Positions 34,324 through 46,728 are shown, counted from the first letter of the stretch. The stretch is 64,000 nucleotides of DNA from Meandrina meandrites (GCA_963693305.1 OY855913.1:26246614-26310613); one strand, 5' to 3'. A program made the numbers and translations. Notes: generated by a model from the letters alone, not told the origin.

Positions 34324-37300
34324 CTAAACCAACGGCTCCCACACAAAAGTCTTTCCCTCGGCATCAGCTGAAATAAAATGTTTTCCAGCGAAGCAGCAAG
34401 TGAGGACCTCACGCTCGTGATCGTGACAGCTTGGCCTGCAAAGGGAAAACACAAATCACTATCTGCGAAAAAAAAAAAACAATATAAATTTGTCTTTACG
34501 GTGAAACCATTGGCTATCCAAACAACTCGAATTTCGTCAAAAATACTCCGCTGCGCGTCGTATTTTCAACTCTCTTCTCGGTGTTTGGAAATGTGATGAA
34601 ACACTCTCCCTCGTGTTTGATATATTACATCAGTCACAGCACCGCAAAATAAGGTTTATGCAAGGACGAGATACGTGCCCAAAATGTCCCGTTTTCTCGT
34701 GATTGAGCCAGTCATATGAAAAAGAAAGCTGTTTCTCAAAGCGGCACTATCATTAGTGGTATTATGCATTATTATTCATTCAAAAAATTTCTCCGTTTCT
34801 GATTGGCTTTCAATCCCCGGCTAATTCCAGCTAACCGGCTAGCACCGATCAAATTTGGAAGACGTTTCTATTATTGGACGATTAACGCAATAATTATTGG
34901 ACGACTGGCGTCACGCAACAACGGCTTTTATGTCAAACAGCTAGAAAGCGCGCAAATGGCCTCAAGGTTTGAACATTGCGACGAAAACATTTCCAAATTA
35001 TTAGATGATAAAGATAGCAAAAACACAAAAACGTTTCGAAGGGAAGTCACTTGATTTTTAAAGCTTATCTTCAGGAGAGGAACATCCAAAATCCAGCAAA
35101 AGCGGAGGAATTGCCACTGTTTTGCGAAAATTCTACGTCGAAAAGAGAGCCCATTTAAATGCAATATGTGTTTTTAGAGCCCTAGAAATATTTTGAATGA
35201 ATAATACAACATTTATTGAATTCGGCTTTCGTATGATATCAAGAATTATGCAGATCTGCCTCCCCGATCTGCATAATTCTTCATATCATATACTCAGCCT
35301 CATCCAATAATTGCTCATTCGTGGTCAAAACGGAGCTAAAATTATATGACTAAGTAGCTTCTCTCATTCACGAGATGCGCCTAGAACACTAAGGTGAAGA
35401 TAGTTTAAAGAGAATTACTCAAGGGAAAGCGAAGTCCAAGACACACGCCAGAGCCTAAAAAAGCCTGCCAGATTTTTTCAATTTGCGATCAAAATCTCAT
35501 GCCTGTATAGCAGTGATAATACCTCTTTTGTTACTTCAGTGGACTGATATAGTCATTTTTATCAAAACTAGACCATTCTTTTTAGGTAAATATGTCTTTT
35601 GCCTTTTGACTTTTCAAAGTGACGCCCATGATATAGCCCAAGCAGAAATGTACCTGTCTTCGTTGTGTATTGTACTCCAGGGATCTTGGCCTATGGAGTC
35701 CCAGATGTTGATCGTCGCGTCAGATGCCACTCCCACAATGTGCCTTCCATCCGGGATAAAGGAAATGGCCTGTATTCGGGGAAAAAATAACTCGTTACAA
35801 CAACAAAAAACACAAATGCTGTTTATGTAATATTTCGAAAGTACTTATGCCTTGGTTCTGGGTTCACCTGTGCTAAGTTGAATACGGGGGGGGGGCTATC
35901 TTTTCCAAAATAAGACCTTTGGGGGGGTTGCAACAGATGCGGACGGCAGACTATCACTCCGGTTTGCCTGAGTAGCGCTCCGGTTAGCCAGCTTGCGGCC
36001 AGCTTCCAATAATGGTAATGGTAACACGATACATACTAAGCAGTCTCCTGGTCTTCAGTCTGCATTTGTCATGGTGATAACGTATTCATTCCACGAGGTT
36101 GAGCGGTAGCTAGCATCACCCTCTCACCCAGGTACTCCATTTAGACATTAAGATATGCATTAAATCGTTTTCCTCTACCTCCCCAACTAGGTATTTTTTG
36201 TCTTCAAAGTTGTGCAATTGTCGCTTGTGCATATACCTGGAGTAGCTGTTACAAAGGCGCGAAATTGCCCGACCAAACGGAAAGGTAAACAAATCAATAA
36301 CGTAAATCACTGAAAAGGGTGAATTTTTTATTGGTTTTAATTTGGATGGAGTTAGTGTGTCATTGCCGAGGTCCGTCATTGAGTGATCAGTGGGATGTCA
36401 GGTCTAAGAAATTGAAAATGGTTTTTAAAGGAGCTCTGTCACGGAGATTTCGCAGACTTTTGGTCTAAACTGTTCTGAAATTAGTGGTAGGCAACTTAAC
36501 CCATGAAAATCATTACCTTTGAACATCTAAAGGAAGATATAACCTTAATATGTGAATAGAAATCTAACCACGGCTATAAATATCGATTTTTTTTGTAGAC
36601 GTGCGGAAACAACTCGAAAAGTTTAGCTAAACCTTTCAGGTTGTAATCCATTTCCATCGTAGCCATCTGCAGCTAAAGACGATTGTTAACAGTTTCGGTG
36701 CTCTAATATGGTAAAGTCTGCGTCGAGCCTACTAGTGGCTCATACCGCCGGAGCTTATCTCCGTTTCCGTAGCATTAAGCGACTAGGAGTATTGCTACTC
36801 CCCCCTGGATGGGATGCTAGTCCATCGCAGGGTTACCCCCAGCAGTATTTCGCCGGTACCCATTTATACACCTGGGTGGAGAGAAGCACTATGAGAGTTA
36901 AGTGCCTTGCTTAAGAACACAACACAGTGACCCCGACCAGGACTCGAACCCGGACCGTTCGATCCGGAGTCCAGCGCACTAACCATTAGGCCACCGCGCC
37001 TCCCGTGCTCTAACATAGCAGTTGTTAATAGAAAATGGAGTATTATTATTTGGTTTCCTTCGACACAAAGATATTTAAATATTTTAGAAACTGAGGGTGT
37101 TGCAGGGGGCTGGAGGAACAAGGAAGCATAATCAATTATTTCGAGGGAGCAAGGGATATTTTATGGATTATTTCAAGGAAATTCCTACAATAAACGGGAA
37201 CTTAATGTAGAACAGGGAGAAAACAGCGTGCACCACCCCCCCCCCCCCTTCTTCCGCCCTCCCCTCTTCCCCCGAAAGGCCCTCAGAACTGAACAGCAAA

Positions 37301-40198
37301 AATGCTCAATTTAAACCTTGAGTTGTTTAGTGTTTCTCATCTCCACACTGTTCTCGACATCATAAGCACATCCGTGCATCGTCCAAACGGTTGCTCTGTT
37401 CCCAGCTAAAGACGCGAACATCGGATCTACCGGCGAAAAGATAACGCTCTTAACTGGTGCGGTAAATTCCGACAGTGTAGTCACGCATTTCCAGTCGTCA
37501 TCTTGTCGCCAAGCACGGATAGTCCGGTCGTCTGAGCCCGTAAGAGCCACAGCACCATCGGGCGAAAACTGAATAGTATTCACCGCCGCAGTGTGCCCGA
37601 CCAGTTGTTTAACATCCCCGCCGGGGACAAATTCACCCGCCCCTGGTCGGATTTTGTACAGACGAGCGGTCTTATCGCGTGAAGCCGAGGCGAGAAATTT
37701 GCCATCTTTGGAGAATGCGCAGTGAAGAACAGCATCCGAGTGGAGTTCTGTAAAAAGAGAGTTGGAATGTTATGTGATGTATTATTAAAAACTAGCCATG
37801 TGGTGTATTGAAATTTCTGGATTTTTATTGGTTTACAGGCCGTGATAAATGAGCTCATATACCCGGGATGGACCACAAATATGGTAGGTGTTCGCGTCAG
37901 CCGGGGAGCTCAAATATTGCAATTCTTTGGGGTTATTGCACTCGCGCTTGTTGGATATGAGATCGTTATAGTCAACTCATATCCAACGCGCGCTAGTAAA
38001 ATAATTGTTAATTGTGCACCGAGCCCCTCACTAAGCTATCTTTATTCTCGCCCTCAGAGCCGCCTGTCCCTCTCAGCCAGCGGGGCTAAGAGAAAAGGGT
38101 GGCTCCGGGGTCACATGATTCGACTGGTTCGATATTAAAGGGAACCTCCACTCTTGGGACAAGTTGACGTTAAATTGTTTGAAATAATTCCTAATTTTCA
38201 AATTTTACAAGACAAGGGAGAAATAACATTTAATAATAACAATAAATGGAAATGTTTATGGATTTTAAATTTCCAGCGCGCCGCCATTTTGGATTTTTAT
38301 GACGTGCTATGGCTCCAGCTATTGTATTGTAGTACACACCCTGTATGCCATAACGTGTCACAGTGTGTTTCTGACCAAGATGCTACAACAAAATAGACCG
38401 TTGTAACGGAAAACCAAATATACGTACAATTTTAAAAGCATTCATTATATTCTTCATGACTTATGAACAAAAATTAACCACTTGCCAATGGGAGGTTTGA
38501 CGAACGGTAAGAAAGCTTCTTGTAAAAGCACGTCGTGCTGCTCAATAACTGACTGAACGGTCTGATATCGCTTATTATCAAGTAAATTGAAAAGTGAACA
38601 TGGCGTTGAATATTTATGTGGTAGCGAAAATGGTGACCACGATGTTTATGCTTCTTGCCGAAGAGGGAATAATAAGAAAAACAATTTAATTAGTATAAAG
38701 TTGGTTTTCTATTCTAACCAGGTTTAACATAAAAAAGTGTTTTGTTTCGTTTTTAGTCATAGACAAATCAATTGTCTGTGAGAGTGTTTCCTTAGTGTGG
38801 ATCTCCGAATACCATTTCCCTAATCACGCCAAGCAATCAGGACTGCCTCACTAAAAGCCATTCCCTTAGAATCCGATTTCCGAGATATATCTGTCCTTGC
38901 GACTTCCGGCCGAAATTTTCTTTCAATTCAGTTTGTATTTGTTTCTATTTTATCGCTTTTCTTAAAATTGTCAACTCTTGAAACTGAGCTAATTTAAGTG
39001 CGGTGATGAGGTTTTCTTTTCTCTGGATTTTTTTTTAAAGAACATCTAACGCCTACGGGAAACTTTTCCTCCTTTCGGTTTGAATGGCAGCTTTCAGTTG
39101 GAAACACTGAAAACTTATCGAGGGGCAAAGACGATGTTCTATGCAGTGTGTGGTTTGGTTTACTAACAAACAAACGAAGGGTTCACTGGCAACAATTCTG
39201 CTTCTCTCAAATTTTGAAGGAAAAAAAAAAGAAAATAATAATCTTTGCTAGTTTTCTGCGTATGCAAATTTCTACCACTTCCGACTAATCTCTTATGTGA
39301 TTAATATTTCATTCTACGGTTGAATTTGAACAGGTGCAGAGCTTGAAATTTTGCTCCCATTTAAATGCAACCGACATGGGCAACCATCAAACATATTTAG
39401 TTTCGGCGAATGAATTACGTTCAGTCCCACCCATTCTTTTGACTTCAGTGCTTTCAGTAGCAAGCAAATGCAAATGCAGAAAAAAATTGCTTCAATTTAA
39501 ACTGCAACTGAGTGCGCGAATGAGGGATGCAAATCGGCGAGTAAAATTTTGACATGTGCGTTGTCAACGCTGTTTTTTTTGGTTGTTGTTTCACGGTAAA
39601 ACAATTTCCTTTCTTCGAATTTTCACTGTTTGGAGAAGTACGCTAAAATCGCTAAAAGGAAAGTCCATTACAGTATTCAGTTTAATCTGTGAAGTATATT
39701 TTACCCAAGTAAGGTTTACGGACAAAACCTGAGTGTTTACAATTGAAAAGAAATAAATTCAGTTTCCGTCAAATAATACTAGATGGTAGCTTTGCGGTTA
39801 ATTGGTTTACACTCCATAAAACTTCTTTCTACCTTTCAACGCGAAGTATCCATGTTGAAGAACATATTTCTGGTAAAAGAGATAACTGAGTCCTTACCTA
39901 AACGAGAAGCACGCTTTCCAGTATCATGGTGCCACAAAATCACTTTTTTGTCTCGCGAAGATGAAGCTAAAATCGGACCAATCGAACAGAAGGTACAAGA
40001 TGTAACTTCGCCAGTATGCCCGCCCGAAAGAGTTCTTAAAATCTCTCCAGTCGCTATTGTCCAAAGAATAATTCTTCCATCCTCAGAGCAGGTAGCAAGA
40101 ATCTTCTCTTTTGGATCGACAGCGCAGTACAAGACAGCTCCTTCGTGGCCATCAAGGCAGTGAACCAGACGCCTCTTGTAAGTGCTTCTCGCAGACAT
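34324..40198 (-). CDS. Seven-repeat WD40 propeller protein, four coding exons
   Basis: Joined minus-strand exons 40198-39898, 37747-37317, 35769-35654 and 34435-34324 give 319 residues. GT-AG introns with phases 1, 0 and 2 all close in frame. Seven WD40 repeats span almost the whole protein, enough for one closed propeller: they begin HEGAVLYCAV, HTGEVTSCTF, HSDAVLHCAF, HTAAVNTIQF, TAPVKSVIF, LKAISFIPDG and HEREVLTCCF. WD/GH-type ends such as DGRIILW, DKKVILW, DRTIRAW and TINIWD mark the repeats. The start chosen is the ATG at 40198 (MSARSTYKRR). The exon has an acceptor at 40223-40222, so an upstream 5' UTR or extra coding exon is likely. It is a scaffold type with no catalytic domain, and the specific orthologue was not recognised. 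The unspliced TAA at 37313-37311 lies beyond the donor and is not the stop. Confidence 0.8.
34528..34627. repeat. Partial copy of the AAACAC / GATGAAACACTC foldback family
   Basis: Matches the right half of 6714-6858: CGTCAAAAATACTCCG, GTGTTTGGAAATGTGATGAA and CGTGTTTGATATAT. It lies in the last intron of the WD40 gene. Confidence 0.55.
35232..35290. repeat. Hairpin, 25-bp arms, 9-nt loop
   Basis: 35232-35256 (TATGATATCAAGAATTATGC and onward) and 35266-35290 are near-exact inverted copies with one mismatch. Likely a small foldback MITE in a WD40 gene intron. Confidence 0.85.
35770..36697 (-). other. WD40 gene intron 2, first part
   Basis: Non-coding. Contains a poly-G patch at 35886-35895 and a second G run near 35921, but no complete MITE was defined. 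Confidence 0.4.
36712..37004 (-). mobile_element. tRNA-derived SINE (family 1), full-length, minus orientation
   Basis: On the minus strand it opens GGGAGGCGCGGTGGCCTAAT, giving the A box (TGGCCTAATGG). The B box follows (GGGTTCGAGTCC) and then a body with CTCCACCCAGGTGTATAAAT and GATGGACTAGCATCCCATCC. The flanks carry a 14-bp duplication, GTGCTCTAATATGG at 36698-36711 and GTGCTCTAACATAG at 37005-37018, with two mismatches. Intact pol III boxes make this the best reference copy of the family here. Confidence 0.85.
37943..37993. repeat. Short hairpin with TTGGATATGAG arms
   Basis: CGCGCTTGTTGGATATGAG and CTCATATCCAACGCGCGCT face each other across about 13 nt. Lies in WD40 gene intron 1. Confidence 0.8.
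37994..39897 (-). other. WD40 gene intron 1, remainder
   Basis: About 1.9 kb without recognised exon. It may contain a TTAA-type MITE beginning TTAAAGGGAACCTCCAC at 38136, but no matching right end was found. Confidence 0.4.
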
Positions 40199-40223
40199 GG
40201 CTACCAACTTTGCACCTTCCCCT

Positions 40224-41748
40224 AAAAAAGTATGGATTAGACGATTTAAATAAAAGCTCTACTCGAAACTATATTTTACTGTGAGAAGATCCAAGCTGCT
40301 AGTCATGTGTCATCTGGCTGCTCGCAGTTGGCACCTAAACAATTCTATGCAAATTTAATATCGGAAGTAACATTATTATTTTTCACAGACAGGTCCAATT
40401 GATGGCCAGCAACATGCGCTTTAATTTATAACAAAGCGAGCAGAATACGCGTGCGTCACGTCACGACAATGGATACACTTCGTGACAGAAACATAAGAAT
40501 ATCATGAATATATAATTATCTGAAAGAAAAATATCAAAACTTGGGCATTTTTAAGGTCAGCGTGCCACAAAAATCCTCCTTTTTCCGACATAAAGGATTT
40601 CTATCTTTGCCTAAGCCAGCTGTTTGAGTTAAATTTTAAGTTAAGGGGTTTCTGTTCAAAACGTTTTTCTTTTTGTTATAGAAATGTATACCTGAATCAG
40701 TCACTTATTCTCTCAAGCTCATTCGCAATAAATAAACGCTTTCTTTGTGTTAATTGTGTGTACGAAAACTTTCAACACCGTAAAACGAAAAAAATTACGC
40801 TTTTAATCCCTTGCAGAGGAGGTCATCCACCAACAGACATGCATCAGCCGAGGCAAACGTTTCAGCTTACTGCAACGATCTATAAAGCGGGCATCGAATT
40901 CGCATATTTGCATTTGGTTATTTGAATTAAAATAGCATTCAAGTTTTACCCTTTATGCAAAAAAATTGCAAGTTTAAAAATCCAGGGTTTAAATATGGTA
41001 GAGAATAGGAACTTACCTCTAAAATTAAAAGCAGAGAGAAAGAATTATCTTGTCTACACCAAGTTTGTGTCTGAATGACTTGGTCGCGAACAATTAACTG
41101 ATGTTTGTATTTAGCATGAATGACATTCAGTTCGTTTGGCTTCATATACACGTCAATCAATCAGCTGATACTTTCTATAAAAATGTTTTGATAAAACTAC
41201 GGGAAATGTTTGATATGTTACACGTCTAACACAAAGATAAAAGGAAGCCCACCCCATTCTGTGTTTGTGTACGGGTCAGATAAGACAATCCCGTGGCCAA
41301 ATGATCAGACGTTTTCCTCCAACGCTTCATCGTTTTGAATTTAGCCATCTCTATTCACTTGACTTTAAAATATTTCCAAATATTTTATCATTTATACAGT
41401 TCATCCAAAGTGATGTTAGGTGACGAGTGAGCCTCCAGGGCTTCACCACAATTTTTTTTCGGTGTACTCAAGACGATATAAAAACATATATATTTTTTTA
41501 CTGGAAAACCAGCTCTGTATTCGTTCAGATGTTTTTATAATTTTATAATGTTTTTATGTTTGGAAAACTGGTGCAAAATTGTTCATGGCATTGTGAGCGA
41601 TGAGATATCCCAGAACCGTAAAAAACGTCTTAGAGACGGCACGGACTCCGCTTGCGCGTGAAAGCTAACAACAACAGGAGTGTCAGCAGTTCATTTTTCG
41701 GTAGTAGAAATACCGCATCCCTTTCCAGTAAACATTTTACTTGAATAA
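40224..41748. other. Upstream flank of the WD40 gene
   Basis: Probably holds its promoter and any 5' UTR exon. A 40-codon minus-strand frame starting at 41348 was not supported as coding. Confidence 0.4.
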
Positions 41749-41960
41749 CCTCCCGGGGGATACTCCCTTATAAGGGCTTAACGGGGACGTGCGGCCCGAT
41801 ATATGATAGGTTATGGTTTTCAGGCTTTTTTTGTCTTAAACGGGTTATCTATTTTAAACCTTTTTGTCTTAAACGGTGTATCTTTACATGGACCAATGTC
41901 TTAAAGGCGGACAATTACATAGCTTTTTTGACATTTACATCCAATTTACAGTGCCAGATA
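41749..41960. mobile_element. hAT-like MITE (copy 4), left part only
   Basis: CCTCCCGGGGGATACTCCCT, TATAAGGGCTTAACGGGG and GTGCGGCCCG match the left end of copies 1-3, followed by GGTTATGGTTTTCAGGC. The right terminus was not found, so the end coordinate is approximate. Confidence 0.5.
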
Positions 41961-42486
41961 AATTCATTTAATGTGAATACAAGTTAAAACGCGCCTTTAA
42001 CATGTTTATATTTGGCGCTTTAAAAGCTTGTTTTCGTCCTTTATGCCATGAAATTACTGTTTTCTTTTATAATCCTGGCAGACCATTGAACTCGTGCACT
42101 TCTCGACATATTTTAGCTCGGTGTCGGTTACATCTTGGATTCTTGAAAAGCTCGTTTATAAAGCGGGGGTACACCTGAAGCCTGTTTTTCCACCGCTATA
42201 CTTGGGTTTAATGCGAATATTTCGTTCGCGTTTCAAGCATTTTCAAAACCCTTAGCTCATTTCACAAAGCTATGTTTAGCGGTGTTCTTTAAAGTTTTGG
42301 GTGATTTTGGGAGGATGTTTGGGAAGTTTGGGATTAGTGAAATTTGGAGAACTAAGTGTGATTTTACAATTAGAATTTGAAGGTAAAAATCAATTGATGG
42401 ACATGAAAAATTTTAAAAAATCGTACAAAACAAGTGTTTTTGAACTGCAGAACGATCGATGTTAAGTAAAGAAATTAATTTTTTCT

Positions 42487-42644
42487 TCAGGATTCTTTCT
42501 TTGTAATTTCTTTAATTGCAATTTCACTGCGAGGATCTGAGTCATCTTGTGAAGGAAACATCGGATTAGCGATTGCTTCAATTTCTCTCCGTGCCCCCTT
42601 CGAAGCACCCGAAGTGTCTCTTGAGTTTGCACGAGTACTCAGCG
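42487..42644 (-). other. Coding-like fragment interrupted by a SINE
   Basis: A minus-strand frame of about 50 codons has protein-like composition (TRANSRDTSGASKGARREIE, then ANPMFPSQDDSDPRSEIAIK) and ends TGA at 42487. No splice acceptor was fixed, and its upstream side is interrupted by the SINE at 42645. It could be a last exon, a retroelement fragment or chance. Confidence 0.2.
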
Positions 42645-42898
42645 GGAGGCGCGGTGGCCTAATGTTCAGTGCACCTGACTCCGGATCGAACGGTCTGGGT
42701 TCCGGCTGGGGCACTACGTTGTGTTCTTGGGCAAGACATTTTCCCTCGTAGTACCTCTCTCCACCCAGTTGGGTACCGGCGAATTTACACCCTTGCGATT
42801 GACTAGCATCCCATCCAGGGGGGAGTAGAATACTCCCAGTCGCTTCATGCTACGGAAACCAGGATAAGCAGCCATTAGGCTCCTATACAGACTTCACC
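42645..42898 (+). mobile_element. tRNA-derived SINE (family 1), with target duplication
   Basis: Opens GGAGGCGCGGTGGCCTAATG, with CTCCGGATCGAACGG, a slightly altered B box (GGGTTCCGGCTGG) and GACTAGCATCCCATCCAGGG. The flanking duplication TACTCAGCG is perfect (42636-42644 and 42899-42907). Confidence 0.85.
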
Positions 42899-42907
42899 TA
42901 CTCAGCG

Positions 42908-45436
42908 AACACACGCGAACGTTAACGTTGCTATATAACGATTTTGGCATCTTCATTAGTCGTGTACGACTACTGACATTGCGAACATTCTTGCAATATT
43001 TGATGTCTTGAGAATCAGCTGAAAAGTGGCACTAAATGTACCCAACCCTAAGATGACCTCAAACGACTTGTTAGCTTTGCTGTTCATGGCTGCTGTTAGG
43101 CAATTTGCCATTAAATTGATCGCAGTGAATTGTTATTCTTTTTGTTAATCGTTCTTACAGCTGGAACAAGTCGATGGCATTTACTGCAAGCATCTTCCAG
43201 TGAACTGGAGGAGCATGTGCGTGCGAAACGCAAACAGTAAAATGTTCAACACACAAGGACTCCCCCATAAGAGCTCATAAGCTGTTTAGCACATGGGCCC
43301 ATCCTAGTTTCCACTGATAACCTTTGTGAAGATTTTGTGTTATTCCAGAGTCTTTTAACTTGCATTTAAATCGTGCATACCCTTTTTTTATATAAGAATA
43401 CATTTTATAAGATACATCTGTATGGTTTTCAGATGGTATACACATCTAGACACCAAAAACTTGTAATTTGATTGTAATTGATACCCAAATACATTCTAAA
43501 ACGGAGATGTCACAAGCTATAATCTAAGAGTATTCACAAGAATATTTTCAGCCTAAAATCGGCAGAAAAATAAAAATATTCAGCCTCGGCTGGAAAAAGA
43601 GTGTATTAAATTAGTCGTCCTGTTGCAAGGTGATTTGCGTTACCTTTCATCCCGAATTTAATTGCTCAAGGGCATACACAATAAATACTGAAAACTATAT
43701 AAGAATATTCCACTAAATTAAGGGTTACATTTTCGTTTGCAGCCACTTTCCAGTGAAGTTTGAGCGACTTTTTAAACTATACAAAATATCATAAATTTTA
43801 GTAATTCAATAAAATCTGGTTGTCATATGCAAACGACATCAGCACTGTTTTAACGATAACCTTTGTGACCTTTCAATACCATGTTATATTTTCGGATTAA
43901 AGCATTTCAAAGCTTTCTCGCTACGATTTAGACACTTGTAAACTACACGTCTCACTGAATTTCAAATTTCTAAAAGCATGCTTTTTTGTTAGTTTGTGCC
44001 ATTCCTCGTTACTCATTTCCGCGTAATATAGCGATAGTAAAGCTTTCTAAATCCTGTGCATTCCACAGACGTGAAGACCATGAAACCGAAAAACACACAG
44101 GCAATCACACGAAAATTCGTATTTTTGTATAACCACGATGGTCCTGAAGGTGAGATAGCACGAGGCACGCTTTAAGTATACTTGCTAATTTTTTCGTTAA
44201 CATATTTCGCCCCACAAGTACCAGTGAGGGTTTATATGATAATTTAATATTAAAATTATCAGTTTAGTACATTGTTGCATCAAGTTGTAATTTGGAAACT
44301 AAGCAATAATGTGCTAGTGTTGAAAGGAAATGCTAAAATTATACATGAGAACAGACGGTACAGCGAAACAAATTACTATTTACTCACTGTTCGATCCATT
44401 TCTTTCACGAGTCAAGTTGCGTCGCTTCGGCCAACAGGATGTCATGTCCGAACGATTGCCTACTGGCCGCCAAAATCTGAGAAATTCTAACTTTCAGGAA
44501 CTCTCGTAATTCAGAAAGGAAACGCAACAAACATCTTCCTCTAGAAGATTATAGAATACAGAACTCTACAATCCTTCGAGCTTTCCAGAAGGGCTATGTA
44601 GATATGACATCAACGTTATATCGCAGAGCGTGTCTGATGTTAGAAGACAAATATTTCATTGACAGCTCATTGCCGAGTGGGTGTTTTTCTGTCACGCCGT
44701 ATTTGTTGATAAACACTTCAAAGTTCAGTCAGTGGAACCCTTGATCGGAGTTTGGCCAAGAGTTCACGACTGTTGATCAAGTATCATGTTGTTGTGGGCA
44801 TTGCATTGCATTGTAACTTGCCGAATTACTTTGAAGAATGGAAACAAAAATAAATATCCTGGACTTGTAATAGAGTGGCAAGGTTTCCAGTGCGTTATGA
44901 TTTTGCCAAATTCTTGGCTTACTTTAATTTATTATCACACTCAAAGTTTAACATGCAATTAATTTGCTAAAAACGTATTACACTTAAAAAAGAGCTTACA
45001 CTGTAAATGCCAAGAAGTCCAAGTACAAGTATCTGTTCCTCAAAACTCAGAGTTGGACAAATTTCCGTGTATATTTTCGCACCAAATGGCGGCTAATGTT
45101 CCTTTTTAAATATTCAAAAGATCGGCATATTCATACAAGTAACATTCAACTTACAATTTGCGGTGAGAAACGTTTTCTATTAGATCTTATAAAACCGAGT
45201 TGTACGCTTTGAAATTTCAATGTAATGCTTCATCTGAGTTTTTTTTAACCGTACTATAAACGTTAGCTCAATTGTAAAATGAATAATGAACTAAGTATGG
45301 TCAAGTATAATAACACGTTGCAAATAGAAAATAGTATAATAATATCCAAGGACAAATATCCGTGCATATTTTTGAAGGCAAATAGAGGCCATTGTGTTTA
45401 TTATCCTTCAAATTATAGTTTTACAAAGGCCGCACT
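42908..45436. other. Intergenic, no gene recognised
   Basis: About 2.5 kb of AT-rich sequence with no clear repeat family or exon. Confidence 0.4.
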
Positions 45437-45690
45437 TCGGTAGCCTGCGAACGCAGACGTATTTCCGGCTGTCGCTTGTCTATGCCGAAAAATAACGTCA
45501 TTTTTCGGCGGAGACAAAATACGTCTGCGTTCGCAAGCCAGCGGAGCTTGGCGTTCTAGTCAGTCAGGGAGAGCGAGAAAACGAGCGCGCGAGCAAAGCG
45601 CCGTCGCTTTGCTCGCGCGCTCATTTTCTCGCTCTCCCTGACTGACTAGAACGCCAAGCTACGCTGGCTAGCGTTCGCAGGCTACACTTC
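45437..45690. repeat. Nested palindromes, GC-rich foldback element
   Basis: The outer ends GTAGCCTGCGAACGC and GCGTTCGCAGGCTAC pair. Inside lie a hairpin at about 45448-45528 (GCAGACGTATTT with AAATACGTCTGC) and a second at about 45548-45660. The latter pairs TAGTCAGTCAGGGAGAGCGA, GAAAACGAGCGCGCGAGCAA and their complements around GCGCCGTCGC. No coding capacity. Confidence 0.85.
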
Positions 45691-46562
45691 GGTAGCCTGC
45701 GTGTAGACGTCTCCTATTTACACTTCGGGAGACCTTTTTCTGGAAGCTTTTAGACGTCAAAGTAATTCTGTCTCAGATTCTATCGGCGTTCAATTGTTAG
45801 TCTTTTCAAAGTGTTTAGTTCTATTCATTTTAACAATTTACTCGGGATAAAAAGTAAACCTGCGAACATCTGATTCGAATCGAATCTGATACCGCATTTC
45901 TTGAGGGGATGGGCAGAAAAAAGGGAGGGGCAAGCTCTCCCCTTCTCCTCTCCGCCGTTTTCTCCCCGAATAAGAATTAGAACGCGAATTACTTGCTACA
46001 CTCAAATGAAAACCGCTCTAACACACACGGTTATTACCAACAAGGTTTTCCTTACGTCAACGGTTCACGCACTCGTAAAGCGCCTGCAATTATCAGCTTC
46101 ATTTGCTCCTTGATTATAACGACTGTTCACCGAAAAAAGGGGGCATAACGGTGAAAAACGTTTTAGGGGGATGAGGAAGAGCTTGTTTTCAAATTAGTTA
46201 GGAATAGTAAAAAAAAATTAAGTGCACTTCATATTTTTTTAGTGCTGTTTGGATACACATTTCCTCATAAAAGCAGAAGTTACAATTAAGTGATGGACGC
46301 TTAATAAACTTGCCTTGGTCACAAACTGTCTTGATTTACAACCTTGAGAAAGGGGGTGGGGCGGAGATTGTTACAAAATCAATTTCCACTTGTTAGAGAG
46401 GGTCGTAAAAGAAAGGGTCATTTACGGCTTATATATTTGGGACCTGAAGACTGGAATACGGGTGCGAGATTGAACACGGGTAAGACCTGGTGCTTATTAA
46501 GCTTCCATTATCACATTTTGCATGTTAATCTAAACGAATGGTCAGTTTCTTTGGAGTGAGAA

Positions 46563-46728
46563 ACGTAGCCAGCGTAGCTTAACGTTCTTGTCAGTCAGGG
46601 AGAGCGAGAAAACGAGCGCGCGAGCAAAGCGACGGCGAGAGACAGAAGGGAAGAGAGGACCGCGTTCTTTCTTGCTTGTTTTCTCGCTCTCCCTGACTGA
46701 CTAGAACGCCAAGCTACGCTGGCTATGA
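46563..46728. repeat. Foldback element related to the inner palindrome at 45.55 kb
   Basis: Starts GTAGCCAGCGTAGCTTAACG and ends CGCCAAGCTACGCTGGCTA. It contains GTCAGTCAGGGAGAGCGAGA, GAGCGCGCGAGCAAAGCG and the complementary right arm. Confidence 0.8.

Noticed and set aside
36424..36450. Start of another MITE (AAAGGAGCTCTGTCACGGAG)
   Set aside because: No complementary right end was found within the following kilobase.
37311..37583. TAA at 37313-37311 as the end of the WD40 protein
   Set aside because: A donor (CAAG|GTTTAA) precedes it, and two further exons in matching phase complete repeats six and seven.
41226..41348. Short minus-strand frame starting MAKFKTMKRW as a first WD40 exon
   Set aside because: Its only nearby donor leaves phase 0, while the next exon needs phase 1, and there is no similarity to the propeller start.
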